DNA of 64,000 nt. Source: Meghimatium bilineatum. Its lineage: Eukaryota > Mollusca > Gastropoda > Stylommatophora > Philomycidae. Shown here piece after piece: positions 52,417-64,000 of the stretch. The translations under genes were made by a program, and so were the position numbers. Position 1 is the first letter of the stretch, and each line of letters opens with the position of its first letter. The notes beneath the pieces were generated by a model, which saw only the letters and a list, made by a program, of their open reading frames with translations, did no database searches and had not been told where the DNA came from. The stretch lies in contig CM067317.1 of assembly GCA_034231615.1 (NCBI GenBank), positions 45,020,652 through 45,084,651 of the forward strand. Reading direction: 5' to 3'.

Positions 52417-55400
52417 ATCTTTTCATTTTCTTTTTCAAACTTTTCAATACATTTCATAAATGTATATAGTTTATCACTAGAAATATATTTTTTTGATTTT
52501 GAAACTTTTCAACACATTTCAGCAATGTATCTAGTTTATCATTAGAAATATATTTTTTTATTTTCTTTTTCAAACTTTTCAACACATCTCATAAATGTAT
52601 CTACCAGTAGAGTATCAAAATAAATACATTTTTTTATTTTCTTTTTCAAATGTTTCAGCACATCTCATAAATTGATTGTCAAATTATTAGAAATATATTT
52701 TTTTATTTTCTTTTTCATACTTTTCAACACATCTCATAAATGTATCTACCGGTAGATTATCACTAGAAATATATCTTTTCATTTTCTTTTTCAAACTTTT
52801 CAATACATTTCATAAATGTATCTAGTTTATCACTAGAAATATATTTTTTTGATTTTGAAACTTTTCAACACATTTCAGCAATGTATCTAGTTTATCATTA
52901 GAAATATATTTTTCTATTTTCTTTTTCAAACTTTTCAACACATCTCATAAATGTATCTACCAGTAGAGTATCAAAATAAATACATTTTTTTATTTTCTTT
53001 TTCAAATGTTTCAGCACATCTCATAAATTGATTGTCAAATTATTAGAAATATATTTTTTTATTTTCTTTTTCATACTTTTCAACACATCTCATAAATGTA
53101 TCTACCAGTAGAGTATCAAAATAAATACATTTTTTTATTTTCTTTTTCAAATGTTTCAGCACATCTCATAAATTGATTGTCAAATTATTAGAAATATATT
53201 TTTTTATTTTCTTTTTCAAACTGTTCACCACATCTCATAAATGTATCTACCGGTAGAGTATCACTAGAAATATATATTTCTGATTTTCTTTTTCAAACTT
53301 TTCAACACATCTCATAAATGTATCTACCGGTAGATTATCACTAGAAATATATCTTTTCATTTTCTTTTTCAAACTTTTCAATACATTTCATAAATGTATA
53401 TAGTTTATCAATAGAAATATTTTTTTCTTATTTTCTTGTTCAAACTTTTCAACACATTTCATAAATGAATATAGTTTATCATTAGAAATATATTTTTTTA
53501 TTTTCTTTTCCAAATTTTCAACACATTTCATAAATGTATATAGTTTATCATTAGAAATATATTTTTTTACTTTCTTTTTCAAAATTTGCAACACATTTCA
53601 TAAATGTATCTACCAGTAGAGTATCACTAGAAATATATTTTTTAATTTTCTTTTTCAAACGATTCAACACATAAATTGATTGTCAAATTATTAGAAATAT
53701 TTTTTTTAATTTTCCTTTTCAAACTTTTCAACACATCTCATAAATGTATCTACCGGTAGATTATCACTAGAAATATATCTTTTCATTTTCTTTTTCAAAC
53801 TTTTCAATACATTTCATAAATGTATATAGTTTATAATTATAAATATTTTTTTTTATTTTCAAAGTTTTGAACACATTTCATAAGTGTATATAGTTTATCA
53901 ATAGAAATTAATTTTGTGATTTTCTTTTTGAAATTTTTCAACACATGTCATAAATGTATCTAGTTTTTATAATTAGAAATATATTTTTTTGATTTTTAAA
54001 CAACTTTTCAACACATCTCATAAATGTATCTACCGGTAGATTATCACTAGAAATATATCTTTTCATTTTCTTTTTCAAACATTTCAACACATTTCATAAA
54101 TGTATCTAGTTTATCATTAGAAATATTTTTTTTCCATTTTATTGTTCATACTTTTCAACATATTTCATAAATGTATCTAGATTATCACTAGAAATATATT
54201 TTTTGATTTTCTTTTCCAAACTTTTCAACACATTTCATAAATGTATCTAGTTTATCATTAGAAATATGTTTTTTACTTTCTTTTTCAAACTTTTCAACAC
54301 ATTTCATAAATGTATCTTGTTTATTATTAGAAATATATTTTTTGATTTTCTTTTCTAAACTTTTCAACACATCTCATAAATGTATCTAATTTATCATTAG
54401 AAAAATATTTCTTTGATTTTGAAACTTTTCAACACATTTCAGCAATGTATCAAGTTTATCATTAGAAATATATTTTTTTATTTTCTTTTTCAAACTTTTC
54501 AACACATCTCATAAATGTATCTACCAGTAGAGTATCACTAGAAATATATTTTTTAATTTTCTTTTTCAAACGTTTCAACACATCTCATATATTGATTGTC
54601 AAATTATTAGAAATATATTTTTTGATTTTCTTTTTCAAACTTTTCAACATATATCATAAATGTATCTACCGGTAGATTATCACTAGAAATATATCTTTTC
54701 ATTTTCTTTTTCAAACTTTTCAATACATTTCATAAATGTATATAGTTTATCATTATAAATATTTTTATTTTTTATTTTCAAAGTTTTGAACACATTTCAT
54801 AAGTGTATATAGTTTATCAATAGAAATTAATTATTTGATTTTCTTTTTGAAATTTTTCAACACATTTCAGAAATGTATCTAGTTTTTATAATTAGAAATA
54901 TATTTTTTTGATTTCTAAACAACTTTTCAACACATCTCATACATGTATCTACCGGTAGTTTATCATTAGAAATATATTTTTTTATTTTCTTTTTCAATCT
55001 TTTCAACACATTTCATAAATGTATCTAGTTTATCACTAGAAATATATTTTTTTGATTTTGAAACTTTTCAACACATTTCAGCAATGTATCTAGTTTATCA
55101 TTAGAAATATATTTTTCTATTTTCTTGTTCAAACTTTTCATCACATCTCATAAATGTATCTACCAGTAGAGTATCAAAATAAATACATTTTTTTATTTTC
55201 TTTTTCAAACGTTTCAGCACATCTCATAAATTGATTGTCAAATTATTAGAAATAAATTTTTTTATTTTCTTTTTCAAATTTTTCAACACATCTCATAAAT
55301 GTATCTACCGGTAGATTATCACTAGAAATATATCTTTTCATTTTCTTTTTCAAACTTTTCAATACATTTCATAAATGTATCTAGTTTATCACTAGAAATA

Positions 55401-58400
55401 TATTTTTTTGATTTTGAAACTTTTCAACACATTTCAGCAATGTATCTAGTTTATCATTAGAAATATATTTTTCTATTTTCTTTTTCAAACTTTTCAACAC
55501 ATCTCATAAATGTATCTACCAGTAGAGTATCAAAATAAATACATTTTTTTATTTTCTTTTTCAAATGTTTCAGCACATCTCATAAATTGATTGTCAAATT
55601 ATTAGAAATATATTTTTTTATTTTCTTTTTCATACTTTTCAACACATCTCATAAATGTATCTACCAGTAGAGTATCAAAATAAATACATTTTTTTATTTT
55701 CTTTTTCAAATGTTTCAGCACATCTCATAAATTGATTGTCAAATTATTAGAAATATATTTTTTTATTTTCTTTTTCAAACTGTTCACCACATCTCATAAA
55801 TGTATCTACCGGTAGAGTATCACTAGAAATATATATTTTTGATTTTCTTTTTCAAACTTTTCAACACATCTCATAAATGTATCTACCGGTAGATTATCAC
55901 TAGAAATATATCTTTTCATTTTCTTTTTCAAACTTTTCAATACATTTCATAAATGTATATAGTTTATCAATAGAAATATTTTTTTCTTATTTTCTTGTTC
56001 AAACTTTTCAACACATTTCATAAATGAATATAGTTTATCATTAGAAATATATTTTTTTATTTTCTTTTCCAAATTTTCAACACATTTCATAAATGTATAT
56101 AGTTTATCATTAGAAATATATTTTTTTACTTTCTTTTTCAAAATTTTCAACACATTTCATAAATGTATCTACCAGTAGAGTATCACTAGAAATATATTTT
56201 TTTATTTTCTTTTTCAAACGATTCAACACATAAATTGATTGTCAAATTATTAGAAATATTTTTTTTAATTTTCCTTTTCAAACTTTTCAACACATCTCAT
56301 AAATGTATCTACCGGTAGATTATCACTAGAAATATATCTTTTCATTTTCTTTTTCAAACTTTTCAATACATTTCATAAATGTATATAGTTTATAATTATA
56401 AATATTTTTTTTTATTTTCAAAGTTTTGAACACATTTCATAAGTGTATATAGTTTATCAATAGAAATTAATTTTGTGATTTTCTTTTTGAAATTTTTCAA
56501 CACATGTCATAAATGTATCTAGTTTTTATAATTAGAAATATATTTTTTTGATTTTTAAACAACTTTTCAACACATCTCATAAATGTATCTACCGGTAGAT
56601 TATCACTAGAAATATATCTTTTCATTTTCTTTTTCAAACATTTCAACACATTTCATAAATGTATCTAGTTTATCATTAGAAATATTTTTTTTCCATTTTA
56701 TTGTTCATACTTTTCAACATATTTCATAAATGTATCTAGATTATCACTAGAAATATATTTTTTGATTTTCTTTTCCAAACTTTTCAACACATTTCATAAA
56801 TGTATCTAGTTTATCATTAGAAATATGTTTTTTACTTTCTTTTTCAAACTTTTCAACACATTTCATAAATGTATCTTGTTTATTATTAGAAATATATTTT
56901 TTGATTTTCTTTTCTAAACTTTTCAACACATCTCATAAATGTATCTAATTTATCATTAGAAAAATATTTCTTTGATTTTGAAACTTTTCAACACATTTCA
57001 GCAATGTATCAAGTTTATCATTAGAAATATATTTTTTTATTTTCTTTTTCAAACTTTTCAACACATCTCATAAATGTATCTACCAGTAGAGTATCACTAG
57101 AAATATATTTTTTAATTTTCTTTTTCAAACGTTTCAACACATCTCATATATTGATTGTCAAATTATTAGAAATATATTTTTTGATTTTCTTTTTCAAACT
57201 TTTCAACATATATCATAAATGTATCTACCGGTAGATTATCACTAGAAATATATCTTTTCATTTTCTTTTTCAAACTTTTCAATACATTTCATAAATGTAT
57301 ATAGTTTATCATTATAAATATTTTTATTTTTTATTTTCAAAGTTTTGAACACATTTCATAAGTGTATATAGTTTATCAATAGAAATTAATTATTTGATTT
57401 TCTTTTTGAAATTTTTCAACACATTTCAGAAATGTATCTAGTTTTTATAATTAGAAATATATTTTTTTGATTTCTAAACAACTTTTCAACACATCTCATA
57501 CATGTATCTACCGGTAGTTTATCATTAGAAATATATTTTTTTATTTTCTTTTTCAATCTTTTCAACACATTTCATAAATGTATCTAGTTTATCACTAGAA
57601 ATATATTTTTTTGATTTTGAAACTTTTCAACACATTTCAGCAATGTATCTAGTTTATCATTAGAAATATATTTTTCTATTTTCTTGTTCAAACTTTTCAT
57701 CACATCTCATAAATGTATCTACCAGTAGAGTATCAAAATAAATACATTTTTTTATTTTCTTTTTCAAACGTTTCAGCACATCTCATAAATTGATTGTCAA
57801 ATTATTAGAAATATATTTTTTTATTTTCTTTTTCAAACTTTTCAACACATCTCATAAATGTATCTACCGGTAGATTATCACTAGAAATATATCTTTTCAT
57901 TTTCTTTTTCAAACTTTTCAATACATTTCATAAATGTATCTAGTTTATCACTAGAAATATATTTTTTTGATTTTGAAACTTTTCAACACATTTCAGCAAT
58001 GTATCTAGTTTATCATTAGAAATATATTTTTCTATTTTCTTTTTCAAACTTTTCAACACATCTCATAAATGTATCTACCAGTAGAGTATCAAAATAAATA
58101 CATTTTTTTATTTTCTTTTTCAAATGTTTCAGCACATCTCATAAATTGATTGTCAAATTATTAGAAATATATTTTTTTATTTTCTTTTTCATACTTTTCA
58201 ACACATCTCATAAATGTATCTACCAGTAGAGTATCAAAATAAATACATTTTTTTATTTTCTTTTTCAAATGTTTCAGCACATCTCATAAATTGATTGTCA
58301 AATTATTAGAAATATATTTTTTTATTTTCTTTTTCAAACTGTTCACCACATCTCATAAATGTATCTACCGGTAGAGTATCACTAGAAATATATATTTTTG

Positions 58401-60540
58401 ATTTTCTTTTTCAAACTTTTCAACACATCTCATAAATGTATCTACCGGTAGATTATCACTAGAAATATATCTTTTCATTTTCTTTTTCAAACTTTTCAAT
58501 ACATTTCATAAATGTATATAGTTTATCAATAGAAATATTTTTTTCTTATTTTCTTGTTCAAACTTTTCAACACATTTCATAAATGAATATAGTTTATCAT
58601 TAGAAATATATTTTTTTATTTTCTTTTCCAAATTTTCAACACATTTCATAAATGTATATAGTTTATCATTAGAAATATATTTTTTTACTTTCTTTTTCAA
58701 AATTTTCAACACATTTCATAAATGTATCTACCAGTAGAGTATCACTAGAAATATATTTTTTTATTTTCTTTTTCAAACGATTCAACACATAAATTGATTG
58801 TCAAATTATTAGAAATATTTTTTTTAATTTTCCTTTTCAAACTTTTCAACACATCTCATAAATGTATCTACCGGTAGATTATCACTAGAAATATATCTTT
58901 TCATTTTCTTTTTCAAACTTGTCAATACATTTCATAAATGTATATAGTTTATAATTATAAATATTTTTTTTTATTTTCAAAGTTTTGAACACATTTCATA
59001 AGTGTATATAGTTTATCAATAGAAATTAATTTTGTGATTTTCTTTTTGAAATTTTTCAACACATGTCATAAATGTATCTAGTTTTTATAATTAGAAATAT
59101 ATTTTTTTGATTTTTAAACAACTTTTCAACACATCTCATAAATGTATCTACCGGTAGATTATCACTAGAAATATATCTTTTCATTTTCTTTTTCAAACAT
59201 TTCAACACATTTCATAAATGTATCTAGTTTATCATTAGAAATATTTTTTTTCCATTTTATTGTTCATACTTTTCAACATATTTCATAAATGTATCTAGAT
59301 TATCACTAGAAATATATTTTTTGATTTTCTTTTCCAAACTTTTCAACACATTTCATAAATGTATCTAGTTTATCATTAGAAATATGTTTTTTACTTTCTT
59401 TTTCAAACTTTTCAACACATTTCATAAATGTATCTTGTTTATTATTAGAAATATATTTTTTGATTTTCTTTTCTAAACTTTTCAACACATCTCATAAATG
59501 TATCTAATTTATCATTAGAAAAATATTTCTTTGATTTTGAAACTTTTCAACACATTTCAGCAATGTATCAAGTTTATCATTAGAAATATATTTTTTTATT
59601 TTCTTTTTCAAACTTTTCAACACATCTCATAAATGTATCTACCAGTAGAGTATCACTAGAAATATATTTTTTAATTTTCTTTTTCAAACGTTTCAACACA
59701 TCTCATATATTGATTGTCAAATTATTAGAAATATATTTTTTGATTTTCTTTTTCAAACTTTTCAACATATATCATAAATGTATCTACCGGTAGATTATCA
59801 CTAGAAATATATCTTTTCATTTTCTTTTTCAAACTTTTCAATACATTTCATAAATGTATATAGTTTATCATTATAAATATTTTTATTTTTTATTTTCAAA
59901 GTGATTTTTCAACACATTTCAGAAATGTATCTAGTTTTTATAATTAGAAATATATTTTTTTGATTTTTAAACATCTTTTCAACACATCTCATACATGTAT
60001 CTACCGGTAGTTTATCATTAGAAATATATTTTTTTATTTTCTTTTTCAATCTTTTCAACACATTTCATAAATGTATCTAGTTTATCACTAGAAATATATT
60101 TTTTTGATTTTGAAACTTTTCAACACATTTCAGCAATGTATCTAGTTTATCATTAGAAATATATTTTTCTATTTTCTTGTTCAAACTTTTCATCACATCT
60201 CATAAATGTATCTACCAGTAGAGTATCAAAATAAATACATTTTTTTATTTTCTTTTTCAAACGTTTCAGCACATCTCATAAATTGATTGTCAAATTATTA
60301 GAAATATATTTTTTTATTTTCTTTTTCAAACTTTTCAACACATCTCATAAATGTATCTACCGGTAGATTATCACTAGAAATATATCTTTTCATTTTCTTT
60401 TTCAAACTTTTCAATACATTTCATAAATGTATCTAGTTTATCACTAGAAATATATTTTTTTGATTTTGAAACTTTTCAACACATTTCAGCAATGTATCTA
60501 GTTTATCATTAGAAATATATTTTTTTATTTTCATTTTCAA
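52417..60540 (+). repeat. HOR array with 2,559-bp unit, about three units
   Basis: Landmarks repeat at 53,388, 55,947 and 58,506, and at 54,188, 56,747 and 59,306, always 2,559 bp apart. Units are nearly identical. I noted single-base changes (for example TTCTGATTTTC near 53,280, CAAACTTGTCAATAC near 58,916) and a deletion of about 66 bp in the third unit at about 59,901, where AAAG joins directly to TGATTTTTCAACAC. The unit includes the CCATTTTATTGTTCATAC monomer and a shortened version of the diverged set. There are no genes. Confidence 0.88.
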
Positions 60541-63500
60541 ACTTTTCAACACATCTCAAAAATGTATCTACCAGTAGAGTATCAAAATAAATACATTTTT
60601 TTATTTTCTTTTTCAAATGTTTCAGCACATCTCATAAATTGATTGTCAAATTATTAGAAATATATTTTTTTATTTTCTTTTTCAAACTGTTCACCACATC
60701 TCATAAATGTATCTACCGATAGAGTATCACTAGAAATATATATTTTTGATTTTCTTTTTCAAACTTTTCAACACATCTCATAAATGTATCTACCGGTAGA
60801 TTATCACTAGAAATATATCTTTTCATTTTCTTTTTCAAACTTTTCAATACATTTCATAAATGTATATAGTTTATCAATAGAAATATATTTTTTTGATTTT
60901 GAAACTTTTCAACACATTTCAGCAATGTATCTAGTTTATCATTAGAAATATATTTTTCTATTTTCTTTTTCAAACTTTTCAACACATCTCATAAATGTAT
61001 CTACCAGTAGAGTATCACTAGAAATATATTTTTTTATTTTCTTTTTCAAACGATTCAACACATAAATTGATTGTCAAATTATTAGAAATATTTTTTTAAA
61101 TTTTCTTTTTCAAACTTTTCAACACATCTCATAAATGTATCTACCGGTAGATTATCACTAGAAATATATCTTTTCATTTTCTTTTTCAAACTTTTCAATA
61201 CATTTCATAAATGTATATAGTTTATCATTATAAATATTTTTTTTTTATTTTCAAAGTTTTGAACACATTTCATAAGTGTATATAGTTTATCAATAGAAAT
61301 TAATTTTTTGATTTTCTTTTTGAAATTTTTCAACACATGTCATAAATGTATCTAGTTTTTATAATTAGAAATATTTTTTTTTGATTTTTAAACAGCTTTT
61401 CAACACATCTCATACATGTATCTACCGGTAGTTTATCATTAGAAATATATTTTTTTATTTTCTTTTTCAATCTTTTCAACACATTTCATAAATGTATCTA
61501 GTTTATCACTAGAAATATATTTTTTTGATTTTGAAACTTTTCAACACATTTCAGCAATGTATCTAGTTTATCATTAGAAATATATTTTTTGATTTTCTTT
61601 TTCAAACTTTTCAACACATTTCATAAATGTATCTTGTTTATTATTAGAAATATATTTTTAATTTTCTTTTTCAAACTTTTCAACACATCTCATAAATGTA
61701 TCTACCGGTAGATTATCACTAGAAATATATCTTTTCATTTTCTTTTTCAAACTTTTCAACATATTTCATAAATGTATCCAGATTATCACTAGAAATATAT
61801 TTTTTGATTTTCTTTTCCAAACTTTTCAACACATTTCATAAATGTATCTAGTTTATCATTGGAAATATGTTTTTTTAAAATTTCACACTATTCAACACAT
61901 TTCATAAATGTATCAGTTTATCATTAGAAATATATTTTTTTTTAATTTCAAACTTTTAAACACATTTCATAAATGTATATAGTTTATCATTAGAAATATT
62001 TATTTTTATTTTCTTGTTGAAACTTTTCAACAAATATTTCATAAATGTATCTAGTTTATCAGTAGAAATTTATTTTTTGATTTTCTTTTCCAAACTTTTC
62101 AACACATTTCAGAAATGTATCTAGTTTAACATTAGAAATATATTTTTTGATTTTCTTTTTCAAACTTTTCAACACATTTCATAAATGTATCTTGTTTATT
62201 ATTAGAAATATATTTTTAATTTTCTTTTTCAAACTTTTCAACACATCTCATAAATGTATCTACCGGTAGATTATCACTAGAAATATATCTTTTCATTTTC
62301 TTTTTCAAACATTTCAACACATTTCATAAATGTATCTAGTTTATCATTAGAAATATTTTTTTTCAATTTTATTGTTCAAACTTTTCAACATATTTCATAA
62401 ATGTATCTAGATTATCACTAGAAATATATTTTTGATTTTCTTTTCCAAACTTTTCAACACATTTCATAAATGTATCTAGTTTATCATTAGAAATATATTT
62501 TTTACTTTCTTTTTCAAACTTTTCAACACATTTCATAAATGTATCTTGTTTATTATTAGAAATATATTTTTTGATTTTCTTTTCCAAACTTTTCAACACA
62601 TCTCATAAATGTATCTAATTTATCATTAGAAAAATATTTCTTTGATTTTGAAACTTTTCAACACATTTCAGCAATGTATCAAGTTTATCATTAAAAATAT
62701 ATTTTTTTATTTTCTTTTTCAAACTTTTCAACACATCTCATAAATGTATCTGCCAGTAGAGTATCACTAGAAATATATTTTTTAATTTTCTTTTTCAAAC
62801 GTTTCAACACATCTCATAAATTGATTGTCAAATTATTAGAAATATATTTTTTGATTTTCTTTTTCAAACTTTTCAACATATATCATAAATGTATCTACCG
62901 GTAGATTATCACTAGAAATATATATTTTTATTGTCTTTTTCAAAGTTTTGAACACATTTCATAAGTGTATATATTTTATCAATAGAAATTTATTTTTTGA
63001 TTTTCTTTTTGAAATTTTTCAACACATTTCATAAATGTATATAGTTTTTATCATTAGAAATATATTTTTTTGATTTTGAAACTTTTCAACACATTTCATA
63101 AATGTATCTAGTTTATCATTAGAAATATATTTTTTTTAAATTTCAAACTTTTCAACACATTTCATAAATGTATCTAGTTTAACATTAGAAATATATTTTT
63201 TGATTTTCTTTTTGAAACCTTTTAACATATTTCATAAATGTATCTAGTTTATCACTATAAATATATTTTTTTTATTTTCTTTTCCAAACTTTTCAACACA
63301 TTTCATAAATGTATCTAGTTTATTCATTAGAAATATATTTTATAATTTTAAAACTTTTCAACACATTTCATAAATGTATCTACCAGTAGTTTATTATTAG
63401 AAATATATTTTTTGATTTTCTTTTTCAAACTTTTCAATACATCTCATAAATGTATATACCAGTAGAGTATCACTAGAAATATATCTTTTCATTTTCTTTT

Positions 63501-64000
63501 TCAAACTTTTCAAACCATTTCATAAATGTATATAGTTTATCATTAGAAATATTTTTTTTTGTTCTTGTTCAAACTTTTCAACATATTTCATAAATGTATA
63601 TAGTATATCACTAGAAATATATTTTTTTGATATTCTTTCCAAACTTTTCAACACATTTCATAAATGTATCTAGTTTATCATTAGAAATAATTTTTTTTAA
63701 ATTTCAAACTTTTCGACACATTTCATAAGTGTATATAGTTTATCAATAGAAATTTATTTTTTGATTTTCTTTTTGAAATTTTTCAACACATTTCATAAAT
63801 GTATCTAGTTTATTATTAGAAATATATTTTTATTAAATTTCAAACTTTTCAATACATTTCATAAATGTATCTAGTTTATCATTAGAAATATATTTTTTGA
63901 TTTTCTTTTTCAAACCTTTCAACATATTTCATAAATGTATCTAGTTTATCACTAGAAATACATTTTTTGATTTTCTTTTTCTAACTTTTCAACACATTTC
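60541..64000 (+). repeat. Satellite, right end of window, increasingly irregular
   Basis: 60.5-61.55 kb still resembles a 1,421-type unit. From about 61.6 kb the order of variants no longer matches any HOR in the window, and private base changes become frequent (GTATCCAGATTATC near 61,780, CATTGGAAATATG near 61,860, CTTTTCGACAC near 63,710, TGATATTCTTTCC near 63,630). The CCGGTA insert becomes rare. The array continues past the window end. No gene is seen; a - strand frame of 76 codons at 62,369-62,599 is three in-frame monomers. Confidence 0.85.

Noticed and set aside
1..64000. CRISPR array
   Set aside because: Repeats are contiguous, 70-78 bp, without unique spacers, and there are no cas genes. 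The context is eukaryotic.

Overview
This window is not a gene region. It is a 64-kb stretch of a eukaryotic, almost certainly animal, AT-rich satellite DNA array with a few transposable elements inside it. The basic unit is a monomer of roughly 69-78 bp (most are 70-76 bp), repeated head to tail in one orientation from the first base to the last, roughly 750-800 times by my estimate. I see no host gene, rRNA, convincing tRNA, or prokaryotic signal. The organism is inferred from a DD34D mariner transposase fragment and a non-LTR-type retroposon. The mariner resembles the families common in arthropods and other invertebrates, but the species cannot be named from this sequence.

The array is organised at several levels. 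Monomers fall into recognisable variants, for example with or without a 6-bp CCGGTA insert that creates a 14-bp palindrome. Ordered sets of variants form higher-order repeats (HORs) whose period changes along the window: about 1,881 bp (8.5-16.8 kb), about 2.5-2.7 kb (23.3-29.5 kb, one unit boundary carrying the mariner), 1,421 bp (28.9-34.2 kb), 1,635 bp (33.1-36.4 kb), about 2,391 bp (36.4-40.5 kb) and 2,559 bp (52.4-60.5 kb). At 1-24.6 kb the sequence also fits a larger super-repeat of about 7.8 kb that was interrupted by amplification of the 1,881-bp unit. The last 2-3 kb (61.6-64 kb) looks less ordered.

Two kinds of mobile element interrupt the satellite. At 26,012-26,926 there is a 915-bp fold-back mariner: two 398-bp inverted copies of the 3' half of a mariner around a 119-bp centre, flanked by a TA duplication. 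Between 40.5 and 52.4 kb there are five copies of a 1,334-bp, GC-richer, A-rich-tailed retroposon that I do not recognise. Four copies are in the same orientation with the identical 10-bp target duplication, so they are one insertion multiplied along with the satellite. The fourth in order (48,276-49,610) is inverted with a different 12-bp target duplication, so it is an independent insertion.

Nothing here reads as a working gene set. The interest lies in how satellite amplification, gene conversion and transposon capture have acted together. Coordinates of HOR borders are by-eye estimates; element borders and target duplications were read base by base.
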